A stretch of 64,000 nucleotides of DNA from Deltaproteobacteria bacterium (lineage in GTDB: Bacteria; Desulfobacterota; Desulfobulbia; Desulfobulbales; Desulfurivibrionaceae). The notes beneath the pieces are model-generated. The model was not told the origin of the DNA. It ran no database searches and saw nothing but the letters and a program-made list of their open reading frames with translations. A program made the translations under genes and the position numbers. The DNA lies in NCBI GenBank assembly GCA_021802645.1, contig JAJZRO010000006.1:62001-126000 (forward strand), given 5' to 3'. Positions 51,666 to 59,459 of this stretch are shown in pieces. Within the stretch, counting starts at the first letter, position 1, and each line of letters starts with the position of its first letter.

Positions 51666-52484
51666 TTATGCGCTCATGACCTTGCTGGAGAGGCTGCTCA
51701 TCTCGCCTTGCGGCACTGGCGGTCCCGAGGGGCCCATGCCGGTGGGATGGACATGGGTGGCGAACAGGGTGAGGAAGCTGGTGCCCTTGATCACCGGTTC
51801 GCCGCCGGCGCCGCCCAGCATTACCTGGGAGCCGTCCAGGGTAATGGTGGCGCTGGTGCTGACCGTGACCCCGGAGGCGGCCATCTCGATCTTGTTGCCA
51901 TTGGCATCCGTTGCGGTGGCGCCCTGGCTGCTCATGGTGAGGCTGTTGCCGTTGGCATCCTCCAGCACCACCTTGCCGTTCTTGGCGTCCAGCGTGAGTT
52001 TGGCGCCGGCCTGATCGTTGACCACCAGGTTGCCGTCCTTGTCCATGGCGAGCGCGGCGCCGCTCTTATGCAGCAGCTTCACCTCCTCGCCATCGTCCTT
52101 GTCCTCCAACAGGAAGACGTGGCCCTTGGCGGTGCGCAACACCTTGGTGGTGGGCGGGTCCTGCACCTCGGTGGGAGCGTCGCCGGACTGCTGCCAGAAG
52201 GTACCGGTCCAGAGCGGGAAATTCAGGTTGCCGCCCTCGAATTCGACCCAGACCTGCGCCCCGGTGGCGGGCACGCAGAAGAAGCCCTCATTGGCAAGGC
52301 CGCCGCAGGGGAGCGCCGGCAGGGCCCAGCCGGTTTCCTGATCGCCCAGCAGGGCGGGAACGCGGAGCTTGACTCGCCCCAGTTTGTCGGGATCGGCGTT
52401 GTCGCTGACAAAACCACGGTATTTGCCGTAGGCAAGACGTTGGGCCAGGTTCTGAATGAGCTGCCGTTGCACGTCGTCGGTCAT
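51666..52484 (-). CDS. gpV-like spike/baseplate protein
   Basis: A 272-residue protein with an N-terminal OB-fold domain of the gpV/VgrG-gp5 kind (GKYRGFVSDNADPDKLGRVKLRVPALLGDQETGWALPALPC, FFCVPATGAQVWVEFEGGN) followed by a repetitive beta-helical needle (LAMDKDGNLVVNDQAGAKL, LTLDAKNGKVVLEDANGN). It forms the tip of the tube. The ATG at 52484 overlaps the stop of the hub gene by one base (TGATG). The C-terminus (HVHPTGMGPSGPPVPQG) is a tip-like Pro-rich segment; no separate PAAR protein is visible. With the preceding gpD-like gene it corresponds to one VgrG/Afp8. Confidence 0.9.
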   Translation of the reverse strand: MTDDVQRQLIQNLAQRLAYGKYRGFVSDNADPDKLGRVKLRVPALLGDQETGWALPALPCGGLANEGFFCVPATGAQVWVEFEGGNLNFPLWTGTFWQQSGDAPTEVQDPPTTKVLRTAKGHVFLLEDKDDGEEVKLLHKSGAALAMDKDGNLVVNDQAGAKLTLDAKNGKVVLEDANGNSLTMSSQGATATDANGNKIEMAASGVTVSTSATITLDGSQVMLGGAGGEPVIKGTSFLTLFATHVHPTGMGPSGPPVPQGEMSSLSSKVMSA

Positions 52485-53632
52485 CACAAGACTCCCGCCA
52501 GCGCCCCGGCCAGGCCGCTGATGCTGTCCAGGTTGTCGCCGAAGGCGTTGCGCAGCAGCCGGAAGCGCTGCCGGTAGCCCTGAGCGGTGAAGCTGTGGTT
52601 GACACTGTCCACGTAGTAGAGGCCGGACATCCACTCGCCCAGGCCGTCCACTCCTACCGGCAGGCCGGTTTGCAGCACATGGCCGTAGAGGGTGCCGTCG
52701 AGTTCGCCTTCCCCCTGGAGGCGATGGATGTCGAGATCGTTGGCCTTCTGTTGAGCCACCGCCCGCAGACGCTGGGCGTCGGCGCCGGCCTCCGCCGACA
52801 ACCGCCAGACGAACTCCTCCAGTCCGGCATTTTCACTGCCGGCATGGGTGGTGCCGAGCAGCGGCAGGTCCGGATAGACCGTCTCCGGGCTAGTGGTGTC
52901 GCCGCTTTGCGCCGGGGCGTCGTAGGCCACGGCATCGGCCTGGTGGCCGTCGGCGCGCACGGTGAGCGACAGGCAGTTGGTGTCGGTGCCGACATAAACC
53001 ATGATGGTGTCCTGCGGATCGGCGGTGAGCCGCATGGGGCCGAAGTAGACCTGGCCCTGGCGAAAGATCAGCTCGTAGCCGTTGAACTCGGCGCGGGCCT
53101 TGAGGAACTTGATGTCGGTATCGTCCTGGGCCAGGCCGACCAGATGATCCTGGCCGGCCTCGCTTTCTGGGTCCACCGCAAGCCCGTAGGGGGGGAGGAT
53201 CTGGTTCAGGATCATGGTGTCGCTGGAGGGCAGATCTTCGGTGCCCCAGGTGACGCGCTGGTGGGTGCGGTCGAGCCGGATGGAATCGTCCTGGCATTGC
53301 ACCTTGAGCTGGGCGGCGCCGGCGTCCTGCGGCGTCTCCAGGTTGACCTCGCGGATGTAGCCGCGCATGATCTCCTCGCTGCGGCTGCCGAAGGCGGCGG
53401 CGATGACGATGCGGGCCCACGGCACCAGTACGCCGGCGTCCTGGACGGTCCAGCGCCCCTGTTCATCCCGCCGCGTTTCGAAGGTGAGCGACGCGGTGGT
53501 CGCTTCCGCCCGGCTTGCCTCCACGGTCACCTCCAGCAGGAAGGGGTAGAGATCGGCGATCTCGGCGTCATCCACGGTGATGACGCATTCGGCCGGGGCG
53601 CGCTCTTTGCCGGAAAGCAGGTCGAGCAGCAT
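52484..53632 (-). CDS. gpD-like hub protein (late control D family)
   Basis: A 382-residue hub protein of the phage late-control-D/gp27 family, the trimeric adaptor between tube and spike. Recognisable parts are LTFETRRDEQGRW-like, GYIREVNLE, DTDIKFLKARAEFNGYELIFRQGQVYFG and the late GLYYVDSVNHSFTAQGYRQRFRLLRN. The start ATG 53632 lies 7 bases after the LysM gene. As a pair with the gpV-like spike gene it replaces the single Afp8/VgrG-type protein. Confidence 0.87.
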   Translation of the reverse strand: MLLDLLSGKERAPAECVITVDDAEIADLYPFLLEVTVEASRAEATTASLTFETRRDEQGRWTVQDAGVLVPWARIVIAAAFGSRSEEIMRGYIREVNLETPQDAGAAQLKVQCQDDSIRLDRTHQRVTWGTEDLPSSDTMILNQILPPYGLAVDPESEAGQDHLVGLAQDDTDIKFLKARAEFNGYELIFRQGQVYFGPMRLTADPQDTIMVYVGTDTNCLSLTVRADGHQADAVAYDAPAQSGDTTSPETVYPDLPLLGTTHAGSENAGLEEFVWRLSAEAGADAQRLRAVAQQKANDLDIHRLQGEGELDGTLYGHVLQTGLPVGVDGLGEWMSGLYYVDSVNHSFTAQGYRQRFRLLRNAFGDNLDSISGLAGALAGVL

Positions 53633-53639
53633 GGTCGGG

Positions 53640-53930
53640 TTACTCCTTGGCCTTCGGGATCAGGATGATCTCGCCGGCCCGTTCCTTGAGCGAGACCTCG
53701 ACGCCGTTCCGCAGGTCCGGGTTGGCGTCGATGATGCGCCACCACAGGCGGGGATCGCCGTAGAAGTGGCGGGCCAGCAGGTCGAGGCGGTCGCCTTCCT
53801 GGATGACGTGCTCCATGACGCCGGTGGCGGTAGTGATCTCGCGCGGCCGTGCGCCCTTGCAGGGGATCACGCCCTTCTCGTCCGCCGCGAAACGGCGGGC
53901 GGTTTTGTAACGGGAGTCCTTGAGAAACAT
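53640..53930 (-). CDS. LysM-domain tail protein (split Afp7-type)
   Basis: A 96-residue protein whose C-terminal 45 residues are a LysM domain (HVIQEGDRLDLLARHFYGDPRLWWRIIDANPD), as in phage gpX/T4 gp53-like proteins that link baseplate subunits. Its start overlaps the stop of the CIS tube gene by one base. In related eCIS (Afp7/Pvc7) the tube-adaptor and LysM parts sit in a single protein, here in two. No signal peptide, so it is a particle component rather than a cell-wall enzyme. Confidence 0.88.
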   Translation of the reverse strand: MFLKDSRYKTARRFAADEKGVIPCKGARPREITTATGVMEHVIQEGDRLDLLARHFYGDPRLWWRIIDANPDLRNGVEVSLKERAGEIILIPKAKE

Positions 53931-54577
53931 CAGAACAGCCCTCCGATGGCAGTAGCCGCGGTATGGGCGGTATTGAGCGCCGCCCCCACCACCTGGCGTA
54001 CCTTCTCGACCTCGTAGAAGGGATTGTTGCCTTCGATCACCTGCAGGCCGAGCTTGACCGTGGCGCGGTAGGGCACCAGGCTGGGCAGGTGGGCGCTCTC
54101 GCCTACCTCGATGCTTTTCAGGAAGACCGGCAGCACGTGGCTGCCCCACACCAGCAGCAAGACCGAGGCGGTCTGAGCCCGCTGGAAGGCGCGCTGGCCC
54201 CCGAAGCCGAGGCTGGCCAGCACTTGCATGCCGCCAGGGCCTTGGGTTTTGGGCTCCACCATGCTGCGCAGGGTGTCGAGTTCCGGCTGGATGCCCATCT
54301 CCTGGGCCAGGGCATCGCTGTCGTTCATGCGGTCGGTGGCATCGAGGAGAATTTCCACGTCGAAACTTTCCGGCTCCACCGCGACCCCCTGCGCCACGCG
54401 AGCGGTTTCGGTGGGCAGGGCGAAGTCGTAGCCGCCACGGGTGGCGGGGGTCGACCCCAGGGTCAGGGTGACGCTGCGGTTGCGGGTGAGACTCTGCGGA
54501 TTGAACTCGAAGGCCAGCACCAGGGGAGGCAGGGAGAGCGCGTATTCGATCAGTAAGCCTTTGCTGGGGGCAAGCAT
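53930..54577 (-). CDS. CIS tube/hub adaptor protein (Afp7 N-terminal-type)
   Basis: A 215-residue protein matching the contractile injection system tube-adaptor family, with FEFNPQSLTRNRSVTLT near the start (characteristic NPxSL) and the closing LVPYRATVKLGLQVIEGNNPFYEVEKVRQ. It sits between the tube and the hub spike. The start ATG 54577 lies 12 bases after the 79-residue gene. The following LysM gene supplies the domain that is normally fused to it. Confidence 0.85.
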   Translation of the reverse strand: MLAPSKGLLIEYALSLPPLVLAFEFNPQSLTRNRSVTLTLGSTPATRGGYDFALPTETARVAQGVAVEPESFDVEILLDATDRMNDSDALAQEMGIQPELDTLRSMVEPKTQGPGGMQVLASLGFGGQRAFQRAQTASVLLLVWGSHVLPVFLKSIEVGESAHLPSLVPYRATVKLGLQVIEGNNPFYEVEKVRQVVGAALNTAHTAATAIGGLF

Positions 54578-54589
54578 GGGGTTGGTCTC

Positions 54590-54829
54590 CTATGCGTCGT
54601 GTTGCCGCCCAATGGCGGCGCAGATGGAGGTGGCAATGGTTTCGGCGACGGTGCGGTCAGCTGCCCGCGCGTCGATCTGCACCGGCCCGATGCCGACCCG
54701 ATCGAATCGGCCGGCGGGCAGGTTTTCCCGCCGTGCCAGCGCTTCAGCCACCAGGCGGACGATGCGTTGGGCGCGGCCCTCGAAGCCGGCGGGTAACTGG
54801 AGACGAAGCTGGCCGATTTCAGTCTTCAC
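54590..54829 (-). CDS. 79-residue eCIS-locus protein
   Basis: A small protein starting at GTG 54829, 11 bases inside the end of the AAA+ ATPase gene, with AAGGAGG a short distance upstream. Sequence: KTEIGQLRLQLPAGFEGRA then IVRLVAEALARR and GIGPVQIDARAADRTVAETI, soluble, mixed alpha/beta. I do not recognise a named family, though this kind of short, Arg-rich protein (LRLQLPAGFEGRA) is familiar from phage-tail-like clusters. The reading frame is otherwise open through the ATPase gene in another frame, so only this part is real. Confidence 0.7.
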   Translation of the reverse strand: MKTEIGQLRLQLPAGFEGRAQRIVRLVAEALARRENLPAGRFDRVGIGPVQIDARAADRTVAETIATSICAAIGRQHDA

Positions 54830-56183
54830 CGAGCACCTCCTTGGGGAGATGGGGCGCCAACGGCCCGAGGTCCTGGGGCGAGATTTCCCGCCCCTCCTTG
54901 GCCAATTCGCGCCAGACGGCATGAGCAATCTGGGCCAGGCCGATCGCCTTGCCCTGCCCCGCGGCCAGATAGGCCGCATGCAGGGCGGCGTTGCGAATGC
55001 CGCCTCCGGTAAAGGGGACGGCGTTGCCGAGGAACGCGGGGTCCACCGCCGGTTCCAAAGGCGCCCGCGGTGGGAGGAGACGGCGCCAGAGTTCGGCCCG
55101 GGAGGGCGCGTCCGGCCGCGGGAACTCCACCACCATCTGGAAACGCCGGGTGAAGGCCGAATCGAGCTGCCGGCGCATGTTGGTAGTGAGGATGCAGGGG
55201 CCGTCGTGCGCCTCAATGCGGGTGAGCAGGTGGCTCACCTCCATGTTGGCGTAACGGTCGCGCGCTTCCTTCACCTCCCCCCGTTTGGCGAACAGCGCGT
55301 CGGCTTCGTCGAATTGCAGCACCATTGGCTGGCCGTGGGCGGCGTCGAAGAGTTGGTTGAGGTTCTCTTCGGTCTCGCCCACGTACTTGCTGACCAGGCG
55401 GCCCAAGTCGACCCGGTACAGGCGCCAGCCCAAGGCATGGGCGATGACGCTGGCGGCAAAGGTCTTGCCGGTGCCGGAGGGGCCGGCGAAGAGCGCCACT
55501 GGACCGCCGACCTGCTGGCCGCCCCAACTGCCGACCACAATGTCGCGCTGCTCGATCCACAGGAGGAATTCGCGCAGCATATAGAGGCGGCTGGCCGGCA
55601 GTACCAGATCATCCCAGGTGGCGCGCTGATTCACGGCCGTGGCGCCGGGCGGGGGTGGCAGCTCCAAGGGTCGGCCGGTGAGATGGGCGACCAACCAGCC
55701 TTCCGGCATGATCGGCCGGTAGGGGTCGTCATGGTCCAGGCGCAGCAGGCGCCGGCGGCGCAGGGCGCTGCCGGGAGCGAGGGCGCGGCGCAGTTGTTCT
55801 CCTTGGGTGGCATCGAGGGCCAGCAGCTCCTGGATGAGCGAACGGGTCGCCCACGGTTGGGCGGCCCCGGCCTGCAAGTTCTGGAAGGACCAGCCCAGGC
55901 GAGGCTCGAGCTCCGGCCCTAAAGCGCAGGCGAGGATGTCGTATTCAAGATGATTGAGCTGGAAGCCCAAGAGGCTTTTCCAGGCACCATCCGGCTCGCG
56001 CAGGGCATCAACCTCCGTCTGCAGTTCCCGCAGGCGGGCGATTTCCTCGTCGGCCAAAGACTCACCCCGGCGGCTGCGGGAGAGGCTCCAGGCCAGGAAA
56101 TCGAGACGCTCCCACTCAGGCTCCAGGGCCGATACGGTGGGGGTGAGGGGCAAGGGGCTGTTCATCTCTGGCTCATCCCCCAT
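54819..56183 (-). CDS. AAA+ ATPase of the eCIS (Afp15-type)
   Basis: A 454-residue ATPase. Walker A GPSGTGKTFAA (about residue 229-239), Walker B VLQFDEADALFAKR, sensor 1 TTNMRRQLDSAFTRRFQ, and arginine finger-type positions are present. The N-terminal 200 residues are a separate domain (LDFLAWSLSRSRRGESLADEEIARL). This protein is found in almost all eCIS and is thought to help assemble the particle or load cargo. The start overlaps the Pvc16/DUF4255 gene by 11 bases. Confidence 0.95.
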   Translation of the reverse strand: MGDEPEMNSPLPLTPTVSALEPEWERLDFLAWSLSRSRRGESLADEEIARLRELQTEVDALREPDGAWKSLLGFQLNHLEYDILACALGPELEPRLGWSFQNLQAGAAQPWATRSLIQELLALDATQGEQLRRALAPGSALRRRRLLRLDHDDPYRPIMPEGWLVAHLTGRPLELPPPPGATAVNQRATWDDLVLPASRLYMLREFLLWIEQRDIVVGSWGGQQVGGPVALFAGPSGTGKTFAASVIAHALGWRLYRVDLGRLVSKYVGETEENLNQLFDAAHGQPMVLQFDEADALFAKRGEVKEARDRYANMEVSHLLTRIEAHDGPCILTTNMRRQLDSAFTRRFQMVVEFPRPDAPSRAELWRRLLPPRAPLEPAVDPAFLGNAVPFTGGGIRNAALHAAYLAAGQGKAIGLAQIAHAVWRELAKEGREISPQDLGPLAPHLPKEVLGED

Positions 56184-57192
56184 ACAGATTGATCAGCAGC
56201 GGATTGGAGCGCACGGTGAGAACCACGCCATCGCTGGCGCGGGTGTAGCTGCGTTCGGCATAGAGCATCAACTGGCCCGCGTGGTCGGCGAATGGCAGAG
56301 TCAGGGCCTGGGTCACGGCGCCCGCGGCCTCGTTCGGATCGATGCCTGCACTGGCGACGACCCCGGCCACCGCCGGGTCCACCGTTTGCCAGCCCGCTGC
56401 CGCTGCCCAGGTTTCCCAGCGCAGGGTGACGCTCGCGCCGACTTTGCCGGCAATCCAGACGCGGGGGACGAACGCGGCAAGCTCCGCGCTGCCGACGGCG
56501 AAACCCAAACTGAGGGCGCAGGCCCCCTGGTGCACGAAGGCGATCGCTGGCGCCCAGGCTTCCTGAGCCGTATCCGGGTTCATAACCGGGACCTCGGGCC
56601 GTGTGCCGATGGCGCTGGCCTCCCGGCGTTCCATGGTCGCCTGCATCCCTAGGCCGAAGCCGCCGGTAAGCGGCGCGGAGACGGCCTTGGTGGCCGGCAC
56701 TACCGGGGTCAGTGAAATTTCGAAGAGCGCCGAGGGGCGGTAGATCGTATCGCCCTGCGTGGACCAGAGCTGGTTCAGCTGGTCGAGGCCAAGGGGCTGG
56801 AAAATGACCTGCAGGTGGTACTCCTCGCCGTCCACGGTGAGCAGGTGCACCGGCCGCTCATGAAAGATGCGGATGACCTCGCCGAGCAACCGGAGATCGT
56901 TCTCGCCGGCGCCGACCGGCTCTTCGTCCACCGCGAAGGGCGTGATCAGGCAGAAGGTCCGCAGCCAGCCTGTCTCGCCAGGCAGGATATCCGGAAACAG
57001 CCCGGGTGGCTCGAAACGGTAGAAGAAAAGGTTGAGCCGGTGTTCGCTGTCGCCGGCGCCCGCCGATGCGGTTTCGGCCGGGGTGGCGAGAACCACCGTG
57101 ACCTTGCTGCGCGTGGGCGCGTTGATCTCGCCGTCCAAATAGGCGCGGATGCCCTTGCAAACCTGGGAGAGGGGGGAGAGCGCCAGTGCCAT
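56173..57192 (-). CDS. Pvc16/DUF4255 sheath-terminator (cap) protein
   Basis: A 339-residue protein. The N-terminal 180 residues are the Pvc16_N/DUF4255 family (LSQVCKGIRAYLDGEI, NLFFYRFEPPG, YHLQVIFQPLGLDQLNQLWSTQG), the cap that ends the sheath and tube at the membrane-distal side. The rest, rich in Ala and Val, is an extra domain of immunoglobulin-like character. The start ATG at 57192 lies one base after the Pro-rich gene. A typical component directly next to the AAA+ ATPase in Afp/PVC systems. Confidence 0.92.
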   Translation of the reverse strand: MALALSPLSQVCKGIRAYLDGEINAPTRSKVTVVLATPAETASAGAGDSEHRLNLFFYRFEPPGLFPDILPGETGWLRTFCLITPFAVDEEPVGAGENDLRLLGEVIRIFHERPVHLLTVDGEEYHLQVIFQPLGLDQLNQLWSTQGDTIYRPSALFEISLTPVVPATKAVSAPLTGGFGLGMQATMERREASAIGTRPEVPVMNPDTAQEAWAPAIAFVHQGACALSLGFAVGSAELAAFVPRVWIAGKVGASVTLRWETWAAAAGWQTVDPAVAGVVASAGIDPNEAAGAVTQALTLPFADHAGQLMLYAERSYTRASDGVVLTVRSNPLLINLYGG

Positions 57193-57193
57193 G

Positions 57194-58129
57194 TCAAAGC
57201 CGTTTCAAATAGTTGCGGCTGAGAAAGCTGCCATCCGTTTTGGGTCGGGCGGCAGGCTGGGCCTGCGTGTTGCCGGCGACCACGACCACGTCGATGCGAC
57301 CGATGACCAGGCCAGGCCCCGCGGGGCTGGGCGTCGGAGTATGGACGCCGCCACGACTTGGGGAGCCAATCGCCCCGGTGGGTCGGAGGTCGGGCGCCGG
57401 AGCCGGAAAAACGGTTCCCCGGCGAGGCAGCGGGGCTTCCGGCGTGGTTGCCGGCAGATCGAGCCCTTTCGCCTGGGGGGCGCCCGTTACCCCTTCTGGC
57501 CTAGGCCACGCCTCGATCGGCCTCGTTCCCGGCGGCAACGAGAAAAAAAATTCAGAAGGGGCGCCCCGACCCGTTGGCCCGCTCTGGTACGGTTCACCGC
57601 TTCGGCTCACAGGTTGTTCACTGCCTTCTGGGATATTGGGTTGCTGTCCGCGAGAGGGCTTCGTGCCGACCGGATCAGGCGAAACTACCGACTGAACCGT
57701 TGTTGCCGACTCGATGCCTGCGTTGGCTACCGCCATCTTGCTTGGACTTGCGTGTTCTTCCTGCCCTGTTTCCAGGTGGCTTGTTCGGCTATCCGACGCG
57801 ACGGAAATGCCTCTGTTGCCAGTGACATTCACGGCGGGCGGCTCCGGACTCTCATCCTCGGCCCCCGCTGGCAAAAGGTCGCCAGCCGGAAGGCGGTTAT
57901 ACTCCGCACCCCGCTGGAATGACGCCTCTCGGGATCCGCCCGGCATCGCCGGCGACCCCGCCTTCTGAAACCTGAATACGGTCTGCATGCCGCTTGGCTC
58001 ACTGTCCGCAGGCTCGTCCACCACCATCGGCTGGTCGACTTCCGTCTCGTCGTCCGCTGCCGCGCGCCACACCCAGGCGCCGGCCAATGGGCGGCGTGCG
58101 TCGCGGATGGTGTCGTCGAACAGGCCCAT
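57194..58129 (-). CDS. Pro-rich disordered eCIS-locus protein
   Basis: A 311-residue protein mostly of low-complexity Pro/Gly/Ser/Thr-rich sequence. The N-terminus (MGLFDDTIRDARRPLAGAWV) and the C-terminus (GLVIGRIDVVVVAG ... SFLSRNYLKRL) look like short conserved motifs, perhaps binding parts at either end of a flexible chain. It lies between the gp26-like and Pvc16 genes, at gaps of 3 and 1 bases, so it is translated in the same unit. I recall no characterised function; length regulator, chaperone or scaffold are possible. Confidence 0.65.
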   Translation of the reverse strand: MGLFDDTIRDARRPLAGAWVWRAAADDETEVDQPMVVDEPADSEPSGMQTVFRFQKAGSPAMPGGSREASFQRGAEYNRLPAGDLLPAGAEDESPEPPAVNVTGNRGISVASDSRTSHLETGQEEHASPSKMAVANAGIESATTVQSVVSPDPVGTKPSRGQQPNIPEGSEQPVSRSGEPYQSGPTGRGAPSEFFFSLPPGTRPIEAWPRPEGVTGAPQAKGLDLPATTPEAPLPRRGTVFPAPAPDLRPTGAIGSPSRGGVHTPTPSPAGPGLVIGRIDVVVVAGNTQAQPAARPKTDGSFLSRNYLKRL

Positions 58130-58132
58130 GTC

Positions 58133-58924
58133 CTACCCCGTCATGCCGCGGGCATGGTCGATCAGTTGGAGGTAGCGCTGCCGCCGTGTACGCGGCAAGG
58201 CGAGGATGTCGGTTTCGTGCCAGTGATAGTGCATGGCGATCTGGTGGACCTCCTGCAGCAAGATGTCGCTGCGGCGTGAAAGCACCCGGTAGGGATCCAA
58301 CTCGATTTCGTTTGCGGCGCCACATTCCGGGCAGCGGCTTTGCAGGCGCAGCACCACACCGGGCGCGATGCTTTCCAGCGCGGCCTCGATCGCGGCAATG
58401 CGGGTCTCGTTCGTGTCGCCGAGCTGATCGGGCTCTTGGGCCAATTGTCGCAGCAGCCAAGGACGGGCCTGGGCCTCCGGCAACCCCGCGAGAATTTCCT
58501 GGTCGGCGCCTTGAGGAAGCCGGAATCGAAGCAGGCGGCCGTCCATTTCGACCGCTGCGAACGGGTACCCCGCGCCTGCTTCCTGCACTGGCAGCTCGGC
58601 GTAGTCGAGGTGGCAGTCAAAGGTGACGCCGCAACCGACGCAACCGACGTGAAGCCAGCCGCCGGCAAAGCCGAGGTGGCGATCCAATTCGCGCATCAAG
58701 AACTGGCGGTCGGCGACGCAGAGCGCGGCGACCCGTGACTCGCTCGGCGTTTCGCCGGCAAGGTGTTCGAGCGCCAAAGCGAGGGCTCGGGTGACTGCCT
58801 GCGGCGTGCTGGCAGCATTTTCCCCCACCTCGGCCACGGCGAGTTCGAGCCCACCGGAGATCGGCCGAAAGGCCCAGCACCGTTGGCGCATGCCGTTTTC
58901 CACCAGGCCACCAGGCAGTTGCAT
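58133..58924 (-). CDS. T4 gp26-like Cys-rich baseplate/hub protein
   Basis: A 263-residue protein. The C-terminus (VHQIAMHYHWHETDILALPRTRRQRYLQLIDHARG) resembles T4-type baseplate hub proteins such as gp26. Two CxxC pairs (GCVGCGVTFDC near residue 95-105 and CPECG near residue 208) could bind one zinc, giving a zinc-ribbon module. It lies between the tube gene and the Pro-rich gene. I infer it is a baseplate or assembly factor; the family assignment is by similarity of this closing motif only. Confidence 0.65.
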   Translation of the reverse strand: MQLPGGLVENGMRQRCWAFRPISGGLELAVAEVGENAASTPQAVTRALALALEHLAGETPSESRVAALCVADRQFLMRELDRHLGFAGGWLHVGCVGCGVTFDCHLDYAELPVQEAGAGYPFAAVEMDGRLLRFRLPQGADQEILAGLPEAQARPWLLRQLAQEPDQLGDTNETRIAAIEAALESIAPGVVLRLQSRCPECGAANEIELDPYRVLSRRSDILLQEVHQIAMHYHWHETDILALPRTRRQRYLQLIDHARGMTG

Positions 58925-58933
58925 GGCCGGCCC

Positions 58934-59443
58934 TTACGATTCGGCGGGCTCGTTCACTGCCGGGTCGCGTTGCCACCCCTCGTGTTGCAGGGTGATGGTC
59001 TGGATGCCGACGGCGTTCATGGTGCCTGCGTCCATCTCCGGCAGGGCCTGGTATTCGGAGACCCAGGCGCGATAGACCTTGTAGGAGATGGCGACCTGGC
59101 CTTGCAGGTTGAGGACGTTGATGACGATGTCCTTGCGGAAATTCTTCAGCGACATGGCCGCATCGCCCTCGATATTGTTGACCAGGCTGGCCCAGTTTTC
59201 AAAGACGGGATCGTGGGACAGGCCCTGTTCGAGGGTGATCGGCTCGTAGGTGGTGCCGCCGGGCAGGATCCGTTCCTTGCTCGGATCGCCGGCGGTGCGC
59301 CACTTGATCGTCTCGGTCTTGCGCTTGAGGGCGCCCATCTTCTTCAGCCCGGCAACCGGTTTGCCGTCGATCAGTATCTGGAACTTGAAAGTGCGGTAAG
59401 GGTCGTGGCGGTGGGCGTTGACCGGAAACATGGGAGCAGCCAT
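58934..59443 (-). CDS. Tail tube protein (Afp1/Pvc1-type)
   Basis: A 169-residue structural protein forming the inner tube of the particle. The fold signature is T4 gp19/Hcp-like: FKFQILIDGKPVAGLKKM, EPITLEQGLSHDPVFENWASLV, and KNFRKDIVINVLNLQGQVAISYKVYRAWVSEYQALPEMDA. The start ATG is at 59443, 16 bases after the sheath gene, with GAGGAAG upstream. Only one tube gene is visible, unlike Afp (two tube paralogues). Confidence 0.95.
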   Translation of the reverse strand: MAAPMFPVNAHRHDPYRTFKFQILIDGKPVAGLKKMGALKRKTETIKWRTAGDPSKERILPGGTTYEPITLEQGLSHDPVFENWASLVNNIEGDAAMSLKNFRKDIVINVLNLQGQVAISYKVYRAWVSEYQALPEMDAGTMNAVGIQTITLQHEGWQRDPAVNEPAES

Positions 59444-59459
59444 TTTACTTCCTCCTCAC

